In this document: positions 8,632 to 17,102 of the stretch, piece by piece
Layout of the letters: each line of letters opens with the position of its first letter
How positions within the stretch are numbered: position 1 is the first letter of the stretch
Assembly: GCA_011176615.1 (NCBI GenBank)
Contig: DUEG01000016.1
Location: forward strand, 1-35,618
Length of the DNA: 35,618 nucleotides
Reading direction: 5' to 3'
Origin: Anaerolineae bacterium
GTDB taxonomy: Bacteria; Chloroflexota; Anaerolineae; Anaerolineales; UBA11858
The notes under the pieces: model-generated
Database searches by the model: none
The model's input: the letters and a program-made list of their open reading frames with translations, nothing else
What the model was told of the DNA's origin: nothing
Program-made: the position numbers and the translations under genes

Positions 8632-10803
8632 CTATTTCCTAATATCCAATTTTGCCACAGCCGCAGATACCTTCTTCAACCCAACGCTTTCAAAGAAAAT
8701 ATCTACAATTTCATCTTCATCTTGGATTCTAGTATTAAGGACTACACCTTCACCCCATTGTGCATGTACAACATGCATCCCGGGTTTGTATTTCTTTTCA
8801 AGTAATCCAACAGATGATAACGGCTTTACATCCCACTTGTCTTCTCGTCTCTTGAAAGCAGATTGTTGGATAACAAATCCTGGACTACCCTCATCTAATA
8901 ATGTAATGGGAATATCTGCTAAGAATCGGGACGGTTCTACAGGTTCAATATAGCCAAACACATTCCGATTTAGTGAATACAATAAAACCAATAAATTTTT
9001 TGCCCGCGTTATGCCTACATAAAGAAGCCGGCGTTCTTCTTCCAACTCCTCTTGATCTTCAAGCGAGCGAGAATGAGGCAATATGCCATCATTTAATCCA
9101 ATAATGAATACGTTTGAAAATTCCAGACCTTTGGCGGTATGAAGCGTCAACAAGGTTGGCGCGTTCACATCATCTTCGATCGTATCTTGATCAGAAACCA
9201 GGGCAACGGTTTCAAGGAATGCATCTAAACCTTGTTCACGATATTCGCCAGCCAAGCGACGTAACTCGATGATATTATCCCAGCGATCCTTCCCTTCATC
9301 TGTGCCATCATCAATATAATCCCGATAGCCGGTATCATCCAAAACAGAATCCATAATCTCAAGCGGTGACAACTCATCGCGGTGAGTAATCCATAGCGAA
9401 AACATACGCCCAAATCGCGATAAATTGGTTGCCGCTCTTTTGCTAAACATATTCCAGTATGGCGATTCTTCTCCAATAGCCAGCGCGAGTAACAAATCAC
9501 CCATGCTCATATTTGTTTTTAATGCTATAGTTTTCAACGAAGCAAGCGTTTTAGTTCCAATCCCTCGTGGTGGCGTATTGATTACCCTATACAAACTTAA
9601 ATCATCCTTTGGATTGCGAATTAATCGGAGGTAAGCAATAAGATCCTTAATCTCCCGCCTACCATAAAACCTTTGTGCGCCCACAAGCCGATATGGTAAC
9701 CCTGCCGTGAGAAACGCTTCTTCTAATATTCGGGATTGGGCATTAACACGATACATCACAGCAAAATCACCTGGTTGGGCTTTGCCTTGCGCTACCATCC
9801 CAGCAATCGTATTGATAACATAAACAGCCTCTTCACGATCATCGTACATCTCTCTAAGGATGACCTTTTGCCCTTTTCCTCTCATAGTGAATAATTTTTT
9901 GGGTTTTCGGGTAGGATTCCGGTCAATTACCGACATTGCAGTATCTAAGATAATTTGGGTCGATCTGTAATTTTGCTCTAGCATAATCACTTGAGCATCA
10001 GAAAAATATTCTTCAAAGCGCAACACATTTTGATAATCTGCTCCCCGCCATCGGTAAATTGATTGATCTGCATCTCCCACTACGAAAATATTTCGATGAA
10101 ACACGGAAAGATTAGTCAATAAGGTGTATTGAGCAAAATTCGTATCTTGAAATTCATCCACCAGAATATGCTCAAATCGTCTTGCGTAACGATCTCGTAC
10201 AGCAGGATTCTCCTCAAGTAAAAAAGCCGTCCATAATAAAAGATCATCGAAATCCAACGCATTGCTAGCAAGCAAATAATTTTGATAACGCACATAGACA
10301 CGGCGAATCACCTCGTCCCTATATGTATTCACAGAAAAATCTTCGGGGAAAGTTAAGTTATTCTTCGCTTGCGAGATCACCGCATGAATACTTCCCGGCT
10401 TATATTGTTTTATATCTAATCCAATATCTAAGATAGCTTGTTTTGTTATTTTTCGCTGGTCGTCAGCATCAAAGATGACATAATTAGCGTTAAATGGGAG
10501 ATGCTCTGCTTCTCGACGCAATATCTTTGCGCATGTAGCATGAAAAGTGCCTAACATAAGACCGCGCGAACTTTTCCCTAGCAAAAGTTCCACCCTGTTT
10601 TTCATCTCTTTTGCAGCCTTGTTCGTGAATGTAACCGCTAAAATATGGTAGGGTTTTACTCCAGCAAATCCGATTAGATAAGCAATTTTATGTGTTAATA
10701 CGCGCGTTTTTCCTGACCCGGGTCCTGCCAAGACAAGTACAGGACCAGGATCAGATTGTACTGCCTTTTTTTGTTGTGGATTAAGACCAGCAAGAAAATC
10801 CAT
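8632..10803 (-). CDS. pcrA: ATP-dependent DNA helicase, PcrA/UvrD family (SF1A)
   Basis: About 723 residues from the start chosen here. It opens with MDFLAGLNPQQKKAV (Q motif region), then Walker A AGPGSGKT, VTFTNKAAKEMKNRV (motif Ia), LVDEFQDTN (motif II), GDADQSIYRWRGAD (motif III), EQNYRST (motif IV), LLTLHTAKGLEFSNVFIIG (motif V) and EERRLLYVGITRAK (motif VI). The C-terminal tail WGEGVVLNTRIQDEDEIVDIFF is the Tudor-like PcrA domain that binds RNA polymerase in known homologues. It acts in repair, replication restart and clearing of stalled polymerase. The frame is open back to an ATG at 10857, but a strong promoter lies inside that extension and positions transcription to begin at 10803, which also matches the family N-terminus. 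Confidence 0.95.
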   Translation of the reverse strand: MDFLAGLNPQQKKAVQSDPGPVLVLAGPGSGKTRVLTHKIAYLIGFAGVKPYHILAVTFTNKAAKEMKNRVELLLGKSSRGLMLGTFHATCAKILRREAEHLPFNANYVIFDADDQRKITKQAILDIGLDIKQYKPGSIHAVISQAKNNLTFPEDFSVNTYRDEVIRRVYVRYQNYLLASNALDFDDLLLWTAFLLEENPAVRDRYARRFEHILVDEFQDTNFAQYTLLTNLSVFHRNIFVVGDADQSIYRWRGADYQNVLRFEEYFSDAQVIMLEQNYRSTQIILDTAMSVIDRNPTRKPKKLFTMRGKGQKVILREMYDDREEAVYVINTIAGMVAQGKAQPGDFAVMYRVNAQSRILEEAFLTAGLPYRLVGAQRFYGRREIKDLIAYLRLIRNPKDDLSLYRVINTPPRGIGTKTLASLKTIALKTNMSMGDLLLALAIGEESPYWNMFSKRAATNLSRFGRMFSLWITHRDELSPLEIMDSVLDDTGYRDYIDDGTDEGKDRWDNIIELRRLAGEYREQGLDAFLETVALVSDQDTIEDDVNAPTLLTLHTAKGLEFSNVFIIGLNDGILPHSRSLEDQEELEEERRLLYVGITRAKNLLVLLYSLNRNVFGYIEPVEPSRFLADIPITLLDEGSPGFVIQQSAFKRREDKWDVKPLSSVGLLEKKYKPGMHVVHAQWGEGVVLNTRIQDEDEIVDIFFESVGLKKVSAAVAKLDIRK

Positions 10804-10839
10804 GCTGAGGATTGTAACTGCTGGGTTATAGCGTGTCAA
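10804..10839 (-). promoter_or_regulatory. Leaderless promoter of the pcrA-like helicase gene
   Basis: Minus strand: TTGACA at 10839-10834, a 17-base spacer, TACAAT at 10816-10811, then seven bases (CCTCAGC) to the ATG at 10803. The predicted start of transcription coincides with the start codon, and no ribosome site precedes it. Confidence 0.7.
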
Positions 10840-10895
10840 CTGATACCGCGAATCCATTATTAATCAACTAAAAAAGAAATATTTCAAGGTCACGG

Positions 10896-10930
10896 TTGTC
10901 AGCTTTTCATCTCTCGGCTAAAATGAAAGC
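10896..10930 (+). promoter_or_regulatory. Leaderless promoter of holB
   Basis: TTGTCA at 10896-10901, a 17-base spacer, TAAAAT at 10919-10924, then six bases to the ATG at 10931. Five of six bases match in each hexamer. Predicted transcription starts at the A of the ATG. There is no Shine-Dalgarno sequence. Confidence 0.65.
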
Positions 10931-11938
10931 ATGAATTGGAATATGATCGGACATGAATGGGCTGTCGAGTTATTACAAAGCCACATTGCCCATAAACGTA
11001 TCAAACATGCGTATCTCTTCACCGGACCTCCAGGAGTTGGACGGCGAACATTAGCACTTCACTTTTCTCAAGCCATAAATTGTACCCAACCGCTGAAGCC
11101 TGGGATCCCATGTGGAGAATGTCGAACTTGCCGCCAATTTGAACACATGCAACACGCTGATCTTTCTCTAGTCCAAGCATCAGAAATTGGGGGCACATTA
11201 AAAGTAGAGCAAATAAGAGAAGTTCAAAGAGCCATCTCATTATCCCCGTATGAGGCAAAGTATCGTATTGCATTATTTCTAAGATTTGATGAGGCAAACA
11301 TAAACGCGTCAAACGCATTATTAAAGGTTTTGGAAGAACCACCTGCAAGCACAATCTTGTTGTTAACTGCCGAAACCCCAGAAAGTCTTCTTCCGACAAT
11401 TGTCTCGCGCTGTGAAATATTACGACTACGTCCTCTCTCCTTTGAAACTTTAAGTGCAGGACTTCAGAATATGGCGTCAATCCCCAAAGATAACGCCAAT
11501 TTTTTAGCACATATTTCGCAAGGACGCCCAGGAACCGCCCTAACCCTTTATAAAGATCCAAGCCTTTTAGAAAGACGCCAAGAGATATTAGACTTGCACT
11601 TTCATCTTCTAAGGGCAGATACAATTGAGCGTTTCAACTATATTAAAACTCGTTATACAAAAAAGAGAGAAAATTTCCGAATTGAGTTCATTGACAACCT
11701 GCAAGTATGGCAAAGTGTATGGCGTGATGTGCTCCTGTTCCAAACGAAGAGTACCGAATCAATTATAAATATCGATCACAACGAAACAATTCACAACATT
11801 GCAGCGAAGATGACTATAGAAAAATCATTAAAGTTTATATCTGATCTAGATAAAAGCATACAATATCTTGATCATTATTCAAACCTTCGACTGACCTTAG
11901 AAGTATTAATAATGGATATGCCACATATCAGTTTCTAA
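10931..11938 (+). CDS. holB: DNA polymerase III subunit delta'
   Basis: A 335-residue AAA+ clamp-loader subunit. It opens with WNMIGHEWAVELLQSHI and AYLFTGPPGVGRRTLALHF, has the zinc-module cysteines in CGECRTCRQ, the delta'/DnaX signature LRFDEANINASNALLKVLEEPP, and sensor 1 LLTAETPESLLPTIVSRCEILRLRPL with the SRC arginine-finger motif. The Walker A lysine is replaced by arginine (GVGRRT), which fits a subunit that contributes an arginine finger but need not hydrolyse ATP. The C-terminal third is diverged, as is usual. It is divergent from the helicase and its promoter implies a leaderless message. Confidence 0.92.
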   Translation: MNWNMIGHEWAVELLQSHIAHKRIKHAYLFTGPPGVGRRTLALHFSQAINCTQPLKPGIPCGECRTCRQFEHMQHADLSLVQASEIGGTLKVEQIREVQRAISLSPYEAKYRIALFLRFDEANINASNALLKVLEEPPASTILLLTAETPESLLPTIVSRCEILRLRPLSFETLSAGLQNMASIPKDNANFLAHISQGRPGTALTLYKDPSLLERRQEILDLHFHLLRADTIERFNYIKTRYTKKRENFRIEFIDNLQVWQSVWRDVLLFQTKSTESIINIDHNETIHNIAAKMTIEKSLKFISDLDKSIQYLDHYSNLRLTLEVLIMDMPHISF

Positions 11939-12083
11939 ATATTCCTTGAATCTAAAGACTATTTTATATTTTAGCAATAATTTTCATACTATTTTTATAC
12001 GCTTTCTTTGTAAATCTCCAACTTTCTGTGGTTTAATTCTTATGTGAAGAAAAACGCTATTTTTTTTAAGGAGGAGTACCCTG

Positions 12084-12602
12084 ATGAAAAAGATTTTTTG
12101 GATTACCGCCCTAATTGTCCTAACAATAACACTCACTGCTTGTGGCGGTAGCAAACAAACTGCTGCACCATCAACTAAACAACCCGCCGAAAGCCAGCCT
12201 CAACCCACATCTCAACCCCCACCAGAGGCAACCAAAGAAACAGGTGAAGCCCCTACTTCGGATGACCCTTCTGCAATATTCCATGCCGCAATGGAAGGAG
12301 TAGAAACAAACGTCGAACGCTTTTTTGAAGGAATTCCCGTACCCGAAGATGCATCCATCCAGACGAAAAGAGATGAGAAGGTTGAATTCATAACATCATC
12401 CAATGTTGCCGAAGTAACACAATGGTATAGAGATACTTTTACATCATTAGGATTGGTAGAAATAGAACAACTTGCAAAAGAATCCGAATTTAGTACAACA
12501 ACATATTGGGGTGGATACCCAAATGGTCAAGCAATAATTGTCAAAGCCAAAAAATTATCCGCCACTTCTTCTAAGGTCACAGTATTTTTCAAAGACCTTT
12601 AG
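12084..12602 (+). CDS. Secreted lipoprotein of unknown function
   Basis: A 172-residue protein with a lipoprotein signal peptide: MKKIFW, a hydrophobic core, then a lipobox with the lipidated cysteine in LTACGG (about residue 20). A Pro/Gln/Thr-rich linker spans roughly 25-62. A small C-terminal domain follows (EGIPVPEDAS, then EVTQWYRDTFTSLGLVE, then WGGYPNGQAIIVKAKK), in the style of small domains that sit on the cell surface. It has a strong ribosome site, AAGGAGGA at 12068-12075. A possible promoter (TTGTAA, 18 bases, TTTAAT) lies in the 145-base gap after holB. I do not recognise the C-terminal domain and assign no function. Confidence 0.8.
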   Translation: MKKIFWITALIVLTITLTACGGSKQTAAPSTKQPAESQPQPTSQPPPEATKETGEAPTSDDPSAIFHAAMEGVETNVERFFEGIPVPEDASIQTKRDEKVEFITSSNVAEVTQWYRDTFTSLGLVEIEQLAKESEFSTTTYWGGYPNGQAIIVKAKKLSATSSKVTVFFKDL

Positions 12603-12766
12603 TTCGCCTTAATTAGCCAATTTCGCTCTAAAATTCTATTGTCTCTTGGCTATAAGACTTAGGTTATATTCCCCTGTGGAATTTTATTTCCAATTAATTT
12701 AATTCCCCAATAAAGACTTCTACGTCTAAATATTGTTAACTTAAATAGTTTTCTTTTTATGCACTA

Positions 12767-12814
12767 AAACTATACAAAAGAATGGATGAATCAGAAAGGA
12801 ATTTAGTATAGTTT
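12767..12814. repeat. Long-spaced inverted repeat upstream of thrC
   Basis: AAACTATAC (12767-12775) and GTATAGTTT (12806-12814) are perfect inverted copies 30 bases apart, ending about 28 bases before the thrC -10 box. No T-run follows, so it is not a terminator. The two arms would lie on one face of the helix at about four turns (39 bases, start to start), which suits looping or cooperative protein binding. The rest of this 252-base gap shows nothing I can name apart from the thrC promoter. Confidence 0.4.
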
Positions 12815-12838
12815 CCACCCATAAGAGCAATTTCGTTG

Positions 12839-12854
12839 TGCTATACTTAATCAA
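12839..12854 (+). promoter_or_regulatory. Extended -10, leaderless promoter of thrC
   Basis: TGC-TATACT (the hexamer is 12842-12847) followed by seven bases to the ATG at 12855. The -35 region is poor, but the TG dinucleotide is the extended -10 element. No ribosome site is present. Confidence 0.55.
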
Positions 12855-14027
12855 ATGAACTATCTTGCATCAAGTAGTCTTATTGATCTTGTTTGTTCAG
12901 TTTGTGGGCGTTCTTACAATGCGGATACACTCCAATCATATTGTAAAGAATGCAATGCACCTCTGCTTGCTCGATATGATATCGCAAAAGTCAGAAAACT
13001 TGTAGAACCACAAGTTATCCGAACACGGCAAAGGGGTATATGGCGCTGGTCAGAGCTTCTCCCCGTCAGAGATATCAAAAACCGAATTACATTAGGAGAA
13101 GGTGATACGCCATTAATTGAAACTGTACATTTACATAAAGAACTTGGATTGAAATACTTATTCATCAAAGATGAATCACGTAATCCAACCGGGACTTTCA
13201 AAGCCCGTGGATTAGTCATGGCTGTTGCTAGAGGTCGAGAATTAGGTGTCAGATCATTTGTCATTCCAACCGCGGGGAACGCTGGGGGAGCGCTTGCCGC
13301 TTACGCTGCAAGAGCAAATTGTGAAGCACATATATATATGCCGGAAGATGCCCCCATAGTCAATAAACAAGAGGTTACAATCACTGGCGCCAATCTTTAT
13401 CTTGTTAATGGCTTGATTACAGACGCTGCCCGCTTTGCAAAAGCAGAAGCGGACAAACATTCTTATTTCGATGTATCCACTTTCAAAGAGCCCTACCGCT
13501 TAGAAGGGAAGAAAACGATGGGCTTTGAGATTGCAGAGGCATTTAATTGGAATTTACCTGAAGTAATTATCTACCCAACTGGCGGCGGCACTGGTTTGGT
13601 GGGTATATGGAAGGCATTTCAAGAACTTGAAGAACTTGGATGGGTATCCAGTGCTCGACCAAGAATGGTTTCTGTGCAATCAACCGGATGTGCGCCTATT
13701 GTGCGGGCTTTTAATAATGGGGATTCTCAGGTAAGTTTCTGGGAAAATGCACAAACAATTGCATCTGGTTTACGCGTACCCGCGGTCTTTGCTGACCGCT
13801 TGATCTTAAAAATACTGAAAGATAGTCATGGCACTGCTATTGCTGTTTCAGACGAAGAGATTATTGCTGCACAAAAAGAGATCGCAACCTTAGAAGGCAT
13901 TTTTACTGCGCCAGAAGGGGCAGCGACTTATGCAGCATTACATCATCTCGTTAGAGATGGTTGGATAAAAGCAAATGAAAGAATAGTTCTTCTTAATACC
14001 GGTTCTGGATTAAAATATTTATCGTGA
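12855..14027 (+). CDS. thrC: Threonine synthase
   Basis: A 390-residue PLP enzyme converting O-phosphohomoserine to threonine. The N-terminus carries a zinc-ribbon-like cysteine set (Cys14, 17, 30, 33) found in many bacterial and archaeal threonine synthases. LGEGDTPLIET and IKDESRNPTGTFKARG follow, with Lys116 as the PLP Schiff-base residue. The glycine-rich phosphate loop is PTGGGTGLVGIWKAF. PTAGNAGGALAAYAARANCEAHIYMPEDAP is the substrate-binding segment shared with the family. The gene stands alone, with no hom or thrB beside it. Other fold-II PLP lyases are unlikely given the TFKxRG context and zinc ribbon. Confidence 0.93.
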   Translation: MNYLASSSLIDLVCSVCGRSYNADTLQSYCKECNAPLLARYDIAKVRKLVEPQVIRTRQRGIWRWSELLPVRDIKNRITLGEGDTPLIETVHLHKELGLKYLFIKDESRNPTGTFKARGLVMAVARGRELGVRSFVIPTAGNAGGALAAYAARANCEAHIYMPEDAPIVNKQEVTITGANLYLVNGLITDAARFAKAEADKHSYFDVSTFKEPYRLEGKKTMGFEIAEAFNWNLPEVIIYPTGGGTGLVGIWKAFQELEELGWVSSARPRMVSVQSTGCAPIVRAFNNGDSQVSFWENAQTIASGLRVPAVFADRLILKILKDSHGTAIAVSDEEIIAAQKEIATLEGIFTAPEGAATYAALHHLVRDGWIKANERIVLLNTGSGLKYLS

Positions 14028-14069
14028 GGAGAATAGAGAATTTACGAGTGAATACGAAATGGGGATATT

Positions 14070-16160
14070 ATGATGAGTAATGAAGAAAATAAAAATGGTT
14101 TAACACGTGCTTCTCTAGAGTTGTTATTTAACATCAGCCATGAAGTAGCAACAGTACTTGATCTTCCAACGGTCTTAGAGCGTGTTTTGTCTCTATCCAT
14201 GCATACCATTGGTGCCAACAGTGGCACTATTATTGTCCTTGATGACCAAGGCAATCCCATTGATTCAACGATAATTTATGGTTCAGAAGTCTTTGACCAT
14301 ACAACCCAACAACTTAAAGGCATCATAGACAATGGTCTCGCAGGTTGGGTTGTTAAAAAACGTCAAGCAGCACTTATCCCTGATACGAGCAAAGATGACA
14401 GATGGCTTCGGCGACCGGATGATGCTGAAGATGCAACAGGAGCAAAGTCTGCAGTTAGCGCTCCATTGGAAGCCCAAGAACGGCTGGTTGGAGTAATAAC
14501 GCTGGTTCAACCTGGACCGAATCATTTCAACAAAGATCATCTATCCCTTGTTCAGACAATTGCAAACCAGGCAAGCATTGCAGTTCTTAATGCCCGTTTA
14601 TACCAAGAAAGCCAACGCCAAGCCAGAGTTATGACAGCATTAGCAGAAAGCGCAGCAATAATAAATGCTAGTTTGAAATTTGACGATGTTATTCAACGCA
14701 TCTTGCAACAAATCATCAAGGGACTCGATGTAAAAGCAGTTTCCTTGGCGTTAATAGATACCAATACAAAAGAAATAGAATTCAAAGCATCGACTTGCAA
14801 AGACGAAACCGACCTTATTGGAAAACGTTTCAAAATGGGACAAGGTATTGCGGGATGGGTTGCTAGAGAAGGGCGAGACATAATTATTCCAGATGCCAAC
14901 AAAGACCCAAGGTTTTCATCAATTATTGATAATCTTTCTGGTCTTGAAACAGCATCCATCGCATGCGCTCCTATTCGCTCTAGAGGAGAGGTAATTGGAA
15001 TATTAGAAGCAATAAATCCAAAAGAAAAACAATTCGATCCAGACGCGCTTCTTGTTTTAAGAGGCATCGGTAGTCTTGCCGGTTCAGCGCTGAGAAACGC
15101 CCAATTGTATGAATATCTAGAAGCAGCACAACAACGCTATTATGACTTATTTGAAGAGAGCGCTGACAACATTCTAATCACTGATATGCAGGGTCGAATC
15201 ATTGAGGCAAATAAACAGTCTACCATTACGACAGAATATGACAAAGATACACTCCATAAATTAGACATTAACCAACTTTATCAGCAAAATCCCGATCTAC
15301 TAGGTAAAAATTTTGAGAACGTGCAAGCAAAGGAAACTATTTCGTTTGAATCCGTATTGTATGCTAAGAATGGAGACCAAATTCCCATTCAAGTATTTTC
15401 TCATTTAGTAACTATTGACGGAATTCCCCATCTGCAATGGATTTTCCGCGATATTTCAGAGCAGAAGAATCTTGATCAGATGCGCGACGATCTAATTTCA
15501 ATGATCTATCATGATCTTCGCTCTCCTCTATCAAATATCGTTTCTAGTTTAGACGTACTTTCCTCAATGTTAGATATTGAATCTGATTCGGCGATAAAAT
15601 CAATATTCATGATAGCCTTACACTCTACAGAAAGGATTCAGCGATTAACCAATTCATTGCTTGATATTAATCGGTTAGAAGCAGGACAACCTATTACAAA
15701 TCAACAGGTACTGGTCGTTTCTGAAATCATACAAGAAGCACTAGAAGCCACATCTCCTCTTGCACGTAATAAGAACCAAGATTTCGAAATAAAAATTCAG
15801 GAGGAACTTCCAAACATATTAGTTGACAAAAATATGATTCGGCGTGTACTAATCAACCTTATCGAAAACGCTATTAAGTTTGCGCCCGCTAAGAGTAAGA
15901 TTACGATCGGAGCCGAGACCAAAGATGAATGGGTCCATGTTTGGATTAAAGATAGAGGACCGGGGATACCAGACGAGGATAAGAGTCACATATTCGACAA
16001 ATATACTCGCTTAAGCAGTCAACATGTTAATCAAGGACTCGGCCTCGGGCTAGCATTTTGCCGTCTAGCAATAATAGGGCATGGCGGTCGTATTTGGATA
16101 ACTGATGCAGAAGAAAATGGCTCTATTTTTCACATTACACTACCAATCGCAACCATTTGA
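14070..16160 (+). CDS. Cytoplasmic sensor histidine kinase, GAF-GAF-PAS-HisKA-HATPase
   Basis: A 696-residue protein with no membrane segment. GAF1 is about 20-180 (DNGLAGWVVKKRQAALIPDTSKDDRW), GAF2 about 190-348 (MGQGIAGWVAREGRDIIIPDANKDPRF) and PAS about 353-465. The dimerisation domain has the phospho-acceptor His481 in IYHDLRSPLSN, and the ATPase domain has an N box (NLIENAIKFAP), G1 (DRGPGIPDED) and G2 (GLGLGLAFCRL). All catalytic boxes look intact. The ligands of the GAF domains are unknown. The start is ATGATG; a GGGGAT lies just upstream. The gene follows thrC by 42 bases and has no response regulator beside it, so its partner must be elsewhere. Confidence 0.92.
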   Translation: MMSNEENKNGLTRASLELLFNISHEVATVLDLPTVLERVLSLSMHTIGANSGTIIVLDDQGNPIDSTIIYGSEVFDHTTQQLKGIIDNGLAGWVVKKRQAALIPDTSKDDRWLRRPDDAEDATGAKSAVSAPLEAQERLVGVITLVQPGPNHFNKDHLSLVQTIANQASIAVLNARLYQESQRQARVMTALAESAAIINASLKFDDVIQRILQQIIKGLDVKAVSLALIDTNTKEIEFKASTCKDETDLIGKRFKMGQGIAGWVAREGRDIIIPDANKDPRFSSIIDNLSGLETASIACAPIRSRGEVIGILEAINPKEKQFDPDALLVLRGIGSLAGSALRNAQLYEYLEAAQQRYYDLFEESADNILITDMQGRIIEANKQSTITTEYDKDTLHKLDINQLYQQNPDLLGKNFENVQAKETISFESVLYAKNGDQIPIQVFSHLVTIDGIPHLQWIFRDISEQKNLDQMRDDLISMIYHDLRSPLSNIVSSLDVLSSMLDIESDSAIKSIFMIALHSTERIQRLTNSLLDINRLEAGQPITNQQVLVVSEIIQEALEATSPLARNKNQDFEIKIQEELPNILVDKNMIRRVLINLIENAIKFAPAKSKITIGAETKDEWVHVWIKDRGPGIPDEDKSHIFDKYTRLSSQHVNQGLGLGLAFCRLAIIGHGGRIWITDAEENGSIFHITLPIATI

Positions 16161-16229
16161 ATAAATCAAACATAACTTCCTATCCCCAAAAAAACATGCT
16201 TTGATAAAGGACAAACAACAGGAGCAATC

Positions 16230-17087
16230 ATGGAGGAAATTGCCAACGATATCTACATCGAAGATTCACTGCCAGGAGTAACTGTCGGAGCAATCATTCA
16301 AAGACAAGGTACTTTAATGATTGACGCGCCTTTACGCGCAGAAAACGCTCGCTCTTGGAAAGCCAAATTGCTTCATCAAGGCGGGGGAATCTATCGGTTA
16401 TTAGTCAACCTCGATGGTCACCACGATCGGATCCTCGGAAATCGTGCCATGGGGTGTAATACAATTGCACATCTAGAAACCTTACAATACTTTGAAAACC
16501 GACCGACCACATTAAAAGGGCAAAACGAAGATAGTGGTTCAGAGTGGGAAAATTTGTTAGAGATGCTCGGCACTCGTTGGATGGCTCCAAATATTTTCTT
16601 AACTGACAATATTAGTATTCATTGGGGAGGTCCAGAGATTAGGATCGAACATCATCCCGGACCAGAACCAGGTGCCCTATGGGTAATCGTTCCAGAAGAA
16701 AAAGTTGTATTCATCGGTGACGCTGTTGTCTTGAACCAGCCACCGTTTCTTGCTAGAGCGGATATTCCTCAATGGATTCAAACATTGAGGCTTCTTAGAA
16801 GAGTAAAATATCGTAACTATACAATCATTTGTGGAAGAGGGGGAAGAGCAACTGTCCAAGATGTGCAAAACCTACAAAAATATCTCAAAGGCATCTTAGG
16901 GCGCTTAGAGAGATTATCATCCCATGATGGACGCCCCGAACAAACCGGTAAATTTGTTAAATCATTGCTGAAAAAACACGACTTTCCGATAGAATTCAGT
17001 GTGCTTTACGAACACAGATTGCGTTACGGGCTCTATCAATACTTTACCAAGCATTATTATTCACAAACAAAACCGGACATCGAATAA
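16230..17087 (+). CDS. Metallo-beta-lactamase-fold protein with degenerate metal site
   Basis: A 285-residue protein whose layout follows the MBL fold: a start with a strand-rich stretch (GAIIQRQGTLMIDAPL), the loop NLDGHHDRILGN where HxHxDH is expected, then HHPGPEPGALWVIVPEEKVVFIGDAVV where the third histidine motif and the bridging aspartate lie, then IICGRGG where the last histidine is expected. His64, Asp66 and Asp164 remain; the positions for the other ligands hold Asp62, Arg67, Pro145 and Arg203. A basic helical tail follows. It has a good ribosome site (AGGAG). It may bind one metal weakly, or be non-catalytic. Its substrate is unknown. The asparaginase gene starts 15 bases later. Confidence 0.72.
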   Translation: MEEIANDIYIEDSLPGVTVGAIIQRQGTLMIDAPLRAENARSWKAKLLHQGGGIYRLLVNLDGHHDRILGNRAMGCNTIAHLETLQYFENRPTTLKGQNEDSGSEWENLLEMLGTRWMAPNIFLTDNISIHWGGPEIRIEHHPGPEPGALWVIVPEEKVVFIGDAVVLNQPPFLARADIPQWIQTLRLLRRVKYRNYTIICGRGGRATVQDVQNLQKYLKGILGRLERLSSHDGRPEQTGKFVKSLLKKHDFPIEFSVLYEHRLRYGLYQYFTKHYYSQTKPDIE

Positions 17088-17102
17088 TATACGGCTATAA
17101 CA

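Noticed and set aside
10804-10857. Upstream start for the helicase (ATG at 10857)
   Set aside because: A near-perfect promoter lies within the extension and would start transcription at 10803; the added 18 residues do not resemble the family N-terminus.
12614-12652. Inverted repeat TAGCCAA/TTGGCTA after the lipoprotein gene as a terminator
   Set aside because: The loop is 25 bases and no T-run follows; too weak to call.
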